Source of the DNA: Tetradesmus obliquus
Lineage: Eukaryota; Chlorophyta; Chlorophyceae; Sphaeropleales; Scenedesmaceae
Direction: 5' to 3'
Assembly (NCBI GenBank): GCA_030272155.1
Contig: CP126191.1
Coordinates: 5,416,501 to 5,480,500, forward strand
Length of the DNA: 64,000 nt
The stretch's first letter is position 1, and the number at the start of each line of letters is the position of its first letter. Shown piece after piece: positions 25,122 to 36,800 of this stretch. A program made the position numbers and the translations under genes. The notes under the pieces are model-generated. The model did not search any database. It saw nothing but the letters and a program-made list of their open reading frames with translations, and was not told the origin of the DNA.

Positions 25122-25636
25122 GCACAAACACACACCACCCAGGGAGGGCTACGCTGGCCCGCTGTGTGCCGCATGCGCCCCCGGCTACTGCACAGCACGC
25201 CAGTTCACATGCAGGAGGTGCCTGGCATGGCAGTCCCTGGCAGCGCTGTATGCCATCGGCGCGTTGCTGATGCTGCTGCTGATCCGCCTCATGGTGCACT
25301 TCAGCACCTCCACAGACAGCACGGTGCTGCAGCGGTGGGCTGCTGCAGCCGGCAGCGGCAGCGCAGCAGGCCAGCAGCTGCCATCGGCTGTGCCAGCAAT
25401 GTGCAGCAATGGCGGCAGCGCACAGAGCGCCCTGCCATCCAGTGTGCTGCGAGTGCTGGTGCTATACATGCAGGTGAGTTTCGTGCTGAGGGAACAGAAG
25501 CCCATCTGTTGCGAAACATCAGCCTAATGCATCTGCATACTGTGCACCTAGTTTGCGCATAGTCTGCACGCAGTGTGCACATTATGTGAGCGGAGGTGGG
25601 GGTCGTGCCTACCAGCTGCGTTCTTCCTTGCTCAAA

Positions 25637-25682
<46 letters not shown>

Positions 25683-27371
25683 CTGCGCATGCTGCTGCCG
25701 CAGTACATGCTGGTGATTGCGGGGCTGCAAGTACCCTGGCCCTCCTCCCTGGCTGTGCCCTTCACTGCCCTGGCCAGCCTGTGGAGTGGTACCAGCTCAG
25801 ATGCATTGGCCCTGGAGTGCCTCCTGCCTCGGCAGCAGCAGCACTATGATGCATACAGCCCCGCTGCATCTGGTCGCATGCCGCTTGGCGTGCTGCGTGC
25901 GCTGGTTTTTGTGTGCGCGCCAGCAGGGTTCTTTGTGCTGACGCTGCTGCTGGAGTGGCTGCGCAGGGCTGCTGCTGTGCAGCTGCACGGCTGTTGGCAC
26001 ACGTACAGGTGTTGGCGGGTGCACAGGCAGCGCAGCAAGCAGCCTGGGGCAGCTGCGCATGTAGCTCCTGCTGCTTCAGGCGGCTTCGGTGGTTTTGTTC
26101 CAGGGCTGGATGAATGGCACAGGGCGCAGCACCTGCAGCAGGCTTCAGCAGAAGGCGCGGGTCGTTATGGTACTGTGGAGCTTGCACCTGCTGGCTGCGT
26201 AGACAGTGACACATTGCCAGCACAGCATGGTGGGGCGGCAGCAGGGCCACACACAGCAGCAACCAGCAGTGCGGCAACAGCAGGTGGGATGGGTCAAGGA
26301 GCACAGCAGCAGGGGATACCCGCCAGGCGCTATGGTGTGTGGTGTGGTGTGCTGTTCATGGTCATTGTGTTCTTCTTCCTCACAAACCTGGCCAAAGTTA
26401 CTCTCAGCCTGTTTGCCTGCATTGAGCTGCATGGCGACAAGACCGGCCAGCTGCCTGCTGTACAGCTTTGGTTGCTGGATGTCGACGTGCAGTGCGGTAG
26501 CCAGGTGCATAGGCGCTGGATGCTGGGGCTGGGCGTGCCACTTGTTGTGCTGCTTTTTGGGGTGCTTCCTGTTGCTGTTGCGGTGCTGTTGTGGGCAATG
26601 CGAGGCCGGTTGACTGAGCCAGGCGTGCAGCGTCACCTTGGCTTCTTGTACCTGCATTACAGGCCGCAAGTGTATTGGTGGCAGGTGGTGGAGCTGGTTC
26701 AGACGCTGTGGCTTGCCGTGGCTGCATCAACAGCGCACCGCACGGGGCCGTTCTACTCCACGCTGCTGGCTAATGCTGTGCTTGCGCTCATCCTGCTGCT
26801 GCTGCTGCGCTTCAAGCCTATGGCTTGCCGCCAGGTGCAGCTGCTGGCGTATGCATCGTTGGGCTGCCAGCTGCTCACCACATATGCAGCGCTAGCATTC
26901 CTGCCAATGGATGCTGCAAGCAGCTCAGCAGCTGGATTGGGTGCATGGATGGATAGGAGCCCAGCCCTAGCTGTGTTCAAGGAGGTGTTGGGGGGCTTGG
27001 TGGTGGCTGTGAATGTTGTGTTTGTGGTTCGGCTGGCAGTGGTGCTGCTGCGCAGCCTGCCCAAGGAGCAGCTGCAGGCGCAGTGGCAGCGGCTGCAGCA
27101 GGAGGGCAGGCGCGCCAGGGCACTGCTGATGCAGCAGCTGGGGGTGCATGCGCTGTGGGGCCAACACAGGCAGCAGGGCTGTAGGTACTATCAGGATGCA
27201 GAGGTTGAAGTGGCGTCACAGCAGACGGGCAGCAGGCATGCGTCTGCTGGAGCCAGCGGCGGTACTGGAGGTGGTGGGCGTGTGCTGCAACGGCTGCAGG
27301 CGCTGCCGCATGCGCGCTTCAAGGATGCAGATGTTGTTGCTGGGGAAAGCGATGACAGCGCACGTGCTTGA
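21649..27371 (+). CDS. Secreted beta-helix repeat, multi-pass membrane protein
   Basis: Exons 21649-24416, 24610-24792, 25143-25473 and 25704-27371 give 1649 residues. A signal peptide (about 1-28, ending AGPAVAQ) leads into a poly-Ala linker and about 600 residues of short repeats of the pectin-lyase/polymorphic-outer-membrane type, with recurring GGGVY, NNTA, GNxA and SSSxxxN patterns. A Cys-rich stretch follows, and a REGYAGPLCAACAPGY motif spans the intron 2 join. The C-terminal half has about eight or nine hydrophobic segments, including LYAIGALLMLLLI, MVIVFFFLTNLA, VPLVVLLFGVLPVAVAVLL and VVAVNVVFVVRLAVVLL. Such ectodomain-plus-multispan proteins form large, uncharacterised families in chlorophyte algae (from memory). 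Orientation suggests an exposed beta-helix ectodomain and a channel- or receptor-like membrane part; ligand and function are unknown. Confidence 0.85.
25042..25121 (+). repeat. (CTG)26 array inside intron 2
   Basis: Uninterrupted CTG for about 80 bases between the exons ending at 24792 and starting at 25143. In the RNA this is a (CUG)26 run, a length able to form a stable hairpin, with the 3' splice site about 20 bases further on. Confidence 0.93.
25640..25680 (+). repeat. (CTG)n array upstream of the exon 4 acceptor
   Basis: About 12 CTG units followed by CTGCTGCCGCAG, the acceptor for exon 4 at 25704. Poly-Leu and poly-Ala frames here are intronic. Confidence 0.85.
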
Positions 27372-27901
27372 GCTCACTACGGCAGGTGTTGGCACATCAC
27401 ACTGCGAGAATGCTGCGAGAGTGGCTGGTTGGTCATGCTGCGTGCAGCGCATGGTGCGGCTGCAGCCGCTCAGCTGGGTCGTAGGTTCATGCGGGCCTTG
27501 ACGCCCATTGACTAGCAGATGAGTGTGCTGTACCAGGCAGCGCAGTTGTCTTGATAAAGCCTTGCGTGGATGTCGTCATAGATATTGCATCATCCACTGC
27601 TGGGGTGATCTTGTTGCACACACATCTCGTGCCACCAGGCTGCTGCCATCGGCCGCGACTTGGATCTCACCACTGAACTTACATCGGTCAAGATATCAAA
27701 GAGTTCAGAGCTTTGCACGATTGAAGTGGCGGTGCCGTGTCAGCAGGGAGTTAGTTACAAAAGTCAAACTCGCATGTAACGGTACTGCCTGCACTGATCG
27801 TGCCATCCGGAGGCAATGGCATCACAATCGATGTCAATTTAATCGATCAATTGCTGTTAGCCTTTTCGGGATCCAGCTGTCAACTGGAACACCGCAACAC
27901 C
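27372..27901. other. Spacer between membrane protein and FtsZ1 genes
   Basis: 530 bases with no exon. TGTAA at 27775-27779 is a candidate poly(A) signal for the upstream gene, only about 120 bases before the FtsZ1 start codon, so the FtsZ1 promoter may overlap that 3' end. Confidence 0.45.
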
Positions 27902-30900
27902 ATGGCTCTCAAAGCTCACAGCCTCGCGGGCGGCAGGCAGGCAGTGCCTCGCGCCCATCATGCAGCTACCTGGAGTACTGGAAGTCGTCTGAGGCGCCAG
28001 CTGAGGCCGCTGGACGAGGCCAGGGACAACAGCAGCAAGCCCTACATGGTCGTGCGCAGCGGTAACAGCTTCAGTGCGGCACCAAGCACAAATGGAGATG
28101 CCAGGATCAAGGTTATCGGTGTTGGTGGAGGTGGGTGCTGCTGCATGCAGCACAGCAGCAGCTGCACTAGGTCAGGGTACAATAACCGACAACTGCTACT
28201 GTGTTCTCACAGGTGGTGGCAACGCTCTCAACCGTATGTTGGAGACCGGCCTGCAGGTGTGCCTAAAGCTCAGCAATTGCAGCAGTTGCAAAGTGCAGCA
28301 GTGCAATCGTGGGCAGGGTGGAGCACGCAGCAGAAAGTCATCAACATTGTGTCTGGATGACACCTGGGGTGTGCTCAAGGCTTCCACAGCAGCGCCCAAG
28401 GGAGCTTGCCAGGCAGCTGCTGCCCGCTCAAGCCTTAGCCCTGCCCCTGCTTGCTGCTCTTCTCTGCTGCAGGGCATTGAGTTCTGGGCTGTGAACACAG
28501 ATGCGCAGGCGCTGTCGCACCACCGCTGCGAGAACCGCATGCAGATTGGCAGCGAGTCCACGCGTGGCCTGGGCTGCGGCGGCAACCCAGAGATCGGCAA
28601 GATTGCAGCGCTGGAGAGCCAGGAGGGGCTGCAGAAGGTGAGGCACTCAAGGGATGCTGTCGACAGATGCACTAGTGGCATTGTGGATACAAGCACTGGC
28701 GTGCAAGGGATGCGCAACACAGCAGCAAGTATCACTGAGCTGCAAGAGCAATATTGCTGATTTGCACTTGAATGCCCTGACAAGCTTCATGCTGCTGCTG
28801 CAGATGGTTGCTGGTGCAGACCTGGTGTTTGTGACTGCTGGTATGGGTGGCGGCACAGGCACTGGTGCTGCCCCCATCGTGGCACAGACCAGCAAGGATG
28901 CAGGTGCGTGACACAGCAGCGCCAACAAACTGCAGGGCACAGCAGCACAGCAGCCAGCACATGCAGCAGCTGTTACAGCATCACATAACAAGCAAAAGCC
29001 ATGCAGCAGATCCTGGCATGTGCCTGATGGCGTCTGGCGTGCATGACGATGTACTTGTTGCACGCGTAAGGGCTTGCAAGACCCGTGGGCTCTTAAATGA
29101 TGTATGCTTTGTGCTGGCCTTGTGCTGTGCAGGCATCCTGACTGTTGGCGTTGTCACGTGAGTACGCTGCGGCCGTGGCGTGACGCGTCTACATGCACGC
29201 CATGCACATGCAGTGGGAGGTCCAGCAACTGCAACGATAATGATAAAGAGACCCCAGCGGCACCCATTGTGATCCAGCACAACACAGTATGTTACCAACC
29301 ACGGCCGTCCACACTTTTGCACTGCCTCACCATCTGTATGTGCACTGCTGTATTGTTGTGTTCGCAGTTACCCCTTCTCCTTTGAGGGCAGGCGGCGCTG
29401 CACGCAGGCCATCGCAGGCATTGAGGCGCTGCGTGACTCAGTGGACAGCGTGATCGTCATCCCCAACGACAAGCTGCTGGAGGTGCGTTGCATTGCGTCA
29501 ACAAACAGCAGTGTGTTGCACCATGAAGGTTGAGGGTGCGCAGCCGCTGGACTTGTGGACACAGCAGAAGGCAGCTGCTGGGCAGCCCATGAGGACGCTC
29601 ACCCTTGGGAGGGTGCTGCTTACACCACCACCAGCGGCAGCAGCACCAGCAGTGCGTTGCCGCTCCTCGTGGTTTGTATCCGGTTGTCTGGTATGTGCTG
29701 AGCCCGCTACTGCTGCTGCTGCTTGCCGTGCAGGTGTCTGGCGACTCCACAAGCCTGACCGACGCTTTCAGCCTGGCTGATGACGTGCTCAGGCAGGGCG
29801 TGCAGGTGAGGCACACACGCACGCACACATGCACACGCATTCAAGTGCAGTTGGGCTTGATGCGGTGCTGGTCTGGCCACAGCCAAGCAGAAGCGACTGC
29901 AGGCGGCTGGAAGTTCGCGATAACAGCGCTACAGCCTTGTGCAGAGCTGGGCTGTTTGTTGTGGCAGCAACACAGAGAGCGTCTCTCATTGTCAATCAAG
30001 ACTCTACATCAAATTATTGCACTGCCTGTTACTGTAGCTTGCTGATGCGTCGTTAGAAGCTGTTAACAACTAGCCTGAGCTCAGTTCAGCCTTGGACAAT
30101 GTCCAAATTGTCCTGTACGCCTCCTGTTGTGCTGTGTGTTGCTGTTGCCAGGGCATCAGCGACATCATCACCGTGCCAGGCCTCATCAACGTGGACTTTG
30201 CTGACGTGAAGGCCATCATCTCCAACGCAGGTGCGGCGGCAGCAGCAGCAGGGCGCGCAAATCAGTAGCAGCACCTGCTGTGGCAAACACTGCATGTAGC
30301 AGGGTGTATGGCACTTCTGTAACTGTGTACTACAGACAGGTCTTTACACCGCATGCAGAGGCACGTGCTGCGGTGGTCTCAACCATGCTGGGTGTTGCTT
30401 GTGGCGGCTGCAGGCACTGCCATGCTGGGCGTGGGCTGTGCTGCTGGCCCTGACAGGGCTGAGCAGGCGGCGCTGGCTGCAGTGAGCGCCCCACTCATCC
30501 AGCAGAGCGTGGAGCGCGCCACAGGTGTGTTGGGGAGCAAGAGGTGCATATTTGCAGTGCATGCTGCAGGTTGATGCTTCGTTCGTGCGTGTGTGCTTCA
30601 GGTGCTGATGAGAGCGAAGTAATAGCAGACACCTTTCAGCACTCCTATTTCTGATCGCACAATCAAAGTAACAGGCAGTGTATGGCTTGGGCAAAAGCAC
30701 GACTGCAGCAATTCCCTGTGCGCTTTGTCATTCGTTGCGGTTATGCTGACGCGTGTGCTGCACATGCTCCTTGTCCTGCAGGCATCGTGTACAACATCAC
30801 CGGCGGCACAGACCTCACACTGTGAGTCGAAGAGCCAGCCAGAACAACTCATGCGCAGAGACAGGCAGATCTGCTCGTCTGCAATCGTGTGTTGGTGGTC

Positions 30901-31621
30901 GTGCTGCGCTGAGGTATTGCCATGCCTGTCAGGGCTTCCCTGGAATTGCTGCTGCTTGCTCCGGTGCATTAGGCATTTGCATGTGACAGGCTGCCATGTA
31001 GCTGACACATTGTATGTGCTGCCCCGCCGTGTGCCTGCAGCATGGACGTGAACCGCGTGTCGGAGGTGGTCACCAGCCTGGCCGACCCCTCAGCCAACAT
31101 CATCTTTGGCGCTGTGGTGGATGAGCGGTGAGTGCAACACGCAGATACACGCAGCATGTACTGTGTACACGTGTTCGCAGTGGTATGCATGCTTGACTAG
31201 AAACCTGCAAACAGCACAGCACGCACCCTGCATAGCACCCAACTTCTGGGCAGCAATGGCAGCTGCCAGCAGCTGACGCGCTGTGCTGTTGTCACATGTT
31301 CCTTCTAAGCCAGTATCAAGCACTTCGTTGCCTGGGCTTGTCCATGCACCGCTGACCGCGCCGTGCCGTGTCATGCTGCTGTGCAGGTACACGGGCGAGC
31401 TGCACGTGACCATCATTGCCACAGGCTTCAGCCAGGACTATGAGGAGACGCTGTTCAAGTCAGACAACAGGAGGCGCGGCGGCGCGGCGCGCGCCAGGCC
31501 TGCAGCAGCAGCAGCAGCGCCGGCACCCGCAGCAGCGGAGAGCAGCAGCAGCGACTTTGAGGACGCCGTGTATGCTGCGCAGGAGAAGCCAGTCAAGCTG
31601 TGGGGTAGGGGCATCTTCTGA
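27902..31621 (+). CDS. FTSZ1: FtsZ1, plastid division GTPase
   Basis: Twelve exons (27902-28130, 28213-28256, 28473-28637, 28804-28903, 29133-29157, 29368-29482, 29734-29805, 30152-30230, 30414-30524, 30782-30821, 31041-31127, 31387-31621) give 433 residues, the same size as land plant FtsZ1. Residues 1-60 look like a transit peptide. The GTP site [12 protein letters not shown] spans the first intron; the tubulin signature [10 protein letters not shown] lies near 161-170, and the T7 catalytic loop [10 protein letters not shown] near 263-272. FtsZ1-type sequences include [32 protein letters not shown] and [19 protein letters not shown]. The protein would polymerise into the stromal Z ring. The C-terminal tail is Ala/Ser-rich and ends KLWGRGIF; the ARC6-binding motif of FtsZ2 is not seen. 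The smallest exon is only 25 bases. Confidence 0.97.
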
Positions 31622-31690
31622 TGCGGCAGGGGCAGCTTCTGATGCGGCAGGGGCATCTTCTGATGCGGCAGGGGCAGCTTCTGATCAAGC
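31608..31690 (+). repeat. 21-bp tandem repeat across the FtsZ1 stop codon
   Basis: Nearly four units of 21 bases (GGGGCATCTTCTGATGCGGC, alternating CATC/CAGC). The TGA stop codon of FtsZ1 lies inside the first unit, so the array begins in the last codons and runs into the 3' UTR. Because the unit is a multiple of three, TGA recurs in the same frame in each copy. Confidence 0.9.
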
Positions 31691-32660
31691 AGCTGGTCAG
31701 TGAGAGTGCTGTTGTGGGCTGGCGCATGTCAGCGTGCTGTGCCTTGACTGGCGTCATGCAGCCTGCACCTGCAAGCGGGGTGCGGCTGGTGCTGGCTAGG
31801 CACCTGGCTAGCTAGCTGTGTGTGCGTGCACAGCTAGGTGTGTTTGGTTGAGGGGTGGGCGTCTTAGCTGGGCGCCAGTGTATCTTGTTGGTGGTGCAGG
31901 CAGCCCTGCACACGTGACCCATCCCAATTGATTCTTTCCTTGCGAGCTGTGGCTTGCTGCACCCGATTCAGCGGCATGACAATTCTACCATGCCAATGAT
32001 GGACAAATACTTACGCATCCTCAGTTGACAAACAGTACAACACAAGTGATGCCTGCAGCCAGGATGGTGTACTTCATGATTTGGGACGACAGCTGTTATT
32101 GCGGTTGGTTAGATCGCTTTAGTGCTGGCAGCGCCTGCATGTGAGGCTTGCAGTTGTGATGACCACAGCTTTGACTGCTGCTGAGAAAGCAGGCACTTTT
32201 GGCTTGCGTGTGTGCTGCTTAACAACAGGCGATCGCCATTGATGAGTTAGTGCCATGCGCAGTGCTGCGCAGCTAGCTGGGCGCCAATGACCGTGTTTGC
32301 TGGTAACATGATTATGTTTTCATGACAACAGGACAGACCAGGCATGATGAACGCTGCATTTTCAACCGCCTGCGCCTGATAGGCAGGCAGCCCAACTGAC
32401 AAGCAGTGCGATGACTGTACATCTGTTACAATAGTGCATGATGACGGCACAGCAGAAACTGCAGGCAAAACCGCACAAAAGACAAAACCAGACCATGGAC
32501 ATCATGGCTATGACCATGCTGAAACAGCAGAGTTGTCAAGCCAGCCACTGGCTTGCAAGCACTTGCTGCAGCTGAAGACGGCCCTCCTGTGCAGCACCCA
32601 CACAGCGCAGCTAGCTGCACCCATGAGGCTACACAGCAACAGCAATTCGCTGTTGACCTG
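31691..32660. other. Spacer between convergent FtsZ1 and dymeclin genes
   Basis: No exon supported. Holds both 3' UTRs; moderately AT-richer than the flanks. Confidence 0.5.
32426..32430 (-). terminator. Candidate TGTAA polyadenylation signal for dymeclin
   Basis: TTACA on the + strand reads TGTAA on the dymeclin strand, about 230 bases after its stop codon at 32661. Confidence 0.35.
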
Positions 32661-33772
32661 CTACACCTGAGAGTCAGCCATCATCGCCTCTTCCGACCAG
32701 GACGAGGATGCATTGCTGGTCTGCCCCTCCAGCAGCGCATCATCACCCTCAACCCCAGCCACCTGCAGCAACGCCACTGCGCCCAGGTTCCAGCTCAGCA
32801 GCCGGCCCCCGGTTGCCGCAACTGCCAGCGACCAGCAGTAGGGCACGAAGAACTCCTCGGGCGCGGCCTCCTCCTCATACACAAAGCGCAGCTCAGGCAG
32901 CTGCTTGAGGCGCTCGCCACGCCAGGACTGCAGGTCAGGGGCCGAAGCAGCAGGGGCACACGCGGAGCACAACCGCAGGCACAGGGGCAGCAAATCAAAG
33001 TAAGTGTTGGGGGTGCAGCGCAGCAATACAAGCTGCTATGCAGTTTTGAAGCATTGATATGTGCTGTGCCACCTCAGTTTCTGCTGTGGGTGACGGCTTT
33101 ACACGCCGAACCAGCCAAGGACACAATCCGCGCAATTTCAAGAAGCTAGGCAAGGCATGCACAGCCCGCAAATAATCAGCAGCACGGCACTGTGCTGCTG
33201 TGCCTCCAGCACCCACCTGCGCAAAGGTCTGCACCAGCTCCAGCACCCTGCCCACACTCCAGTCTGCCTGCCCCTCGGGCGCTGCTGCCTGGCCGCCGTT
33301 GACCGAGTCCAGCCGGCTGTTGAAGAAGTCAATCACAGCCTGCGCGTGCAGGTGGCAGCAGCGCATGAGCTGTCAGCAGCAGAACACATCTTTTCTGCTG
33401 CAATGCAGCAAGTGCAAGCTGCAGCATGAAGCCGTCACCCATGCCGCAGCAGGTTGCTGTGTCTTCACACCACGCGCCTGTGTCCCACAGCCAAGCAACA
33501 ACACACCGATTTTCCCTGCTGTCCCACAGCCACCCGCACCCAACAGCCACACTGCTGCCAGCCCCTTCTCCCCGCGCCCACCTGCAGGTTTTCGGCCAGC
33601 TCCGCCAGCCCTTCGCGCCCCCGCAGCTGCGCCGCCAGCTCCTGCCTGTGCAGCAGCGCGTAGACCAGCTCCGGGTTGCGGCCCAGGTTGAGGCTGAGCA
33701 CGGTATTGACCACCTCCAGCAGGATGCGCAGGAAGTCGTGCAGCACCTGGACGCAGGGACAGCGCCAGACCA

Positions 33773-33804
<32 letters not shown>

Positions 33805-36800
33805 CAGCAGCATGAGGTTGATTGTGTTTGGGGCATGGGGGCACAGGTTTGGCCACACGTGCTGTGCTTGCTTGCACAGCCCACATGCTAAAGCAAGCAT
33901 ATGCGGCACGCCGACAGCACTCCGCAACGTTAGCCAGCCAGAGCAGCTGCCATGTCCTGACACAACTTCATGCATGTTGCTCCTGAAACAACGGTTTCTA
34001 CAGGGCCGCATGGTCGCGCCTTGCGTCCTTGTTGCATGCTGCCATGCAGTGGCTGCCATCACAGCCCGCCAGCCTGGTCTAGCTCAGCAGTGTGCTTGCA
34101 GCCCCAGCCCTCACCTGTATGTCCTGGTTGGGGCCGCTGCTGCCCAGTGCCTGGCTCAGCTTCAGCCAGCGCTTCGCCAGCAGGCTGGTCAGCCCCACCA
34201 GGCGCTGCGCGGCATGGCTGTGCAGCCCGCTGACCTGCAGTCGCAGCACAAGCAGCGATACATTGATCATCTGTGGCAACTTGACAAAGCACCATGCATG
34301 CAGGTGTGTGCAGTACAACAGGATGTGCACGAGCACACGTGCATGTGGCAGCATGTATTTATGGTAGCAGCATTTGGAACAGGGAAGGCACGGCATACCC
34401 TGCTGCCTGCTGTGCAGCTGCGAGAAACTGTGGTGGCACAAGATGCCGACGCTGGTGCACTGCTGAGTGTACTGGTGTGTTCACCTGTGGTGCTAGGTTG
34501 GCCAGCGCTGCCAGCGTGTTGGTTGGCAGGTACAGGTCCTGCAGCTGGCCCACATTCTGGTGCGCAGTCCTGCAGTCGCCAGCACAACAGCAGGGCCGCA
34601 GTGAAAGTCAATATGCATCTCCACCGTTAAGTTGCATGCTGCATGGTGAAGCTGCAAAGCCGAATGTGCTGAGTGCTTGCATGGTTGTGGCATCTGTTGT
34701 GTGTGCACAATCAAAGCATGTCCTGCCCTGCTGGACCTCCTACCTAATCCTGCCGAGGGCCTGGTCACCCTGCACTCCACCGACCGGCCTTCTGACATCC
34801 CTCAAGCACCGCCCATTCACCAAAGTAGCACCGCAACGACGCTTCAGCTGCCCTGCCACATTGCCAATTGTTACCGATCCACACAAACCGGTGAAATCAA
34901 CACCAGGCCGGCCACCCACCGCAGCAGCACCACCGCCACCAGGCTGCCCAGGCTGATCTTGCTGAGCACGCGCTCGCGGTACCAGGGCACGACGCCCGGC
35001 AGCATCACCTTGTGGATGTTGTGGCTGAAGCTGGTGTCCTGGCTCAGGATGAGCACGATGATCTGCAGGTAACGGCAACAGCAGCATGCATGGCAGCGGC
35101 ACGTCAGCAACTATGTGTTTCTGAGTACGGCAGTGCGTGACAGTTTGGCAAGCCCAGGTGACACATTTCCCAAGGATGAGCTGTCGCACCACTCTGCCAT
35201 TCTCAGCAGCACCAGGCACAATGAGCTAGCTGGAGCCAGCATGTGCTTTTTAGTGGTGGAGGCTCCAACCCATCATCTTTTACGCACCTGCAGCATGTAC
35301 AGATGGTTTGCTCGCCGCTTATTGGCCTTGTACAGCTGCTGTAGCAGCGGCAGCAGCAGCGTCTCAGGGTCGCTGCGCACCAGCACGTACTCCTGGAAGG
35401 ACTTGCTGCCATGCAGCAGCGTGTACAGCAGCAGCGTGGAGCCCTCACTCTGGGGGCCTGCGCGCCAGCAGCGGGGCAGTGGCGGCACCAGACACGTGTA
35501 GCACAGCATGCGCTCATATTGTCCTATGTCAATGTTGGTCCACACAAGGGAGAGCCTAGTGGCCACACCACGATGTCTATCAATGTGCAGAGAGCGCGCC
35601 CAGCCCTATCGTGTTGCTCGCTGCAGGCAGGCAGCTCTGCAGCAGTAGCAGATCCTTGCCGTCTGCAAATTTACTGCACAGCTTGGAGAGCTCCTTGCCA
35701 GCCAATAGGAAGAGGCACGCACCTGTAGCGAAGTAGTCATACAGGCGTGCAAAGCTGATGCTGGGCTGGCCCCTGGCTCCAGCTACACTGCTGAGCCTGC
35801 CGCCTTGCTCTGCGTCTGCTCCTGTTGCATCGTCCTGCAAGGCCTGCAAGCCCGCCTTCACGCCATTGACCAGCTGCGCATGGTGTGCTGGATAGTGAGC
35901 TAGCACCAGCAGCAGTGTCAAAGCCAGGTCCCCCAGGGGGCTAGGCGGACCATCAGCGTGGCTGCCGTGCCGTACAATGTACTGGTACGTCCGCAGAGGG
36001 ATCCACAGCACCGTAGCTGCAAGCAAACAGACGACAGCAGCAGCAGCAGCAGCAGCAGCAGCACATCAGACAACGGCATGGCACATGTTGCGCTACACAG
36101 GCAAAAAGGTAGCTGTCACAATGAGGCTGAGCTAGTCACAACACATATCTGTTGCTGCCGTCGGAGTGGCTTGGCTGCAGCTTGGCACAGGCTGATCTGT
36201 CGACAAACACCCATGGCAGCACAAAATACAATGCATGTACAGAAGCCCAGCGTTTTCCATGCTTCTGCAGCACAGCTGCCTTGCCACTGCTATGCCGCTG
36301 CAACCAGCACCAGAGAAGCCCGCCAGCCACGCACCTGCTGCAGTGCGCACCAGCCGCATCACCGTCGTGCCACTGCCATCCGCTGCAGGCACATACAGCT
36401 GCAGCTTGGGCGGCAGCGGCTGTCGCGCCACCACCAGCTGCAGCAGCGCCCCCACCAGCGCTGACGCTGACTGCTGCTGCTGCATGAGTGCCTCCAGCAG
36501 CGGCTGGCTGCCCAGCGGTGCTGCGGTCTGCTGCGTGTTTAGCTGCGTGGAGCAGCACACCAGCAGCAGCAGCACCGCCTCCAGCAGCACTAGGTACGAC
36601 ACCTCATCACTGCAGCAGCACGGCAGGCAGCCAGAAGCTGAGCACATGCAAGTGCAATGCACATGGATACACCGTTGTGCAGGAAACGAGCTGCTGACAC
36701 ATGCTGTTGCTGTACCGGTCTTGGGCAGCTTGCCTTGCTGGCGCCATGACAACTACAGCAACACCATGCATCTGTCCAGCAGCTGCTGTTGCTGCTGCTA

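Noticed and set aside
25596-25703. Start of a separate gene encoding a poly-Leu signal anchor
   Set aside because: The Leu run is an intronic CTG array; joining 25473 to 25704 gives a continuous membrane segment in phase.
33812-34630. 272-codon + strand frame inside dymeclin
   Set aside because: Antisense to five well-supported dymeclin exons and introns, with no domain.
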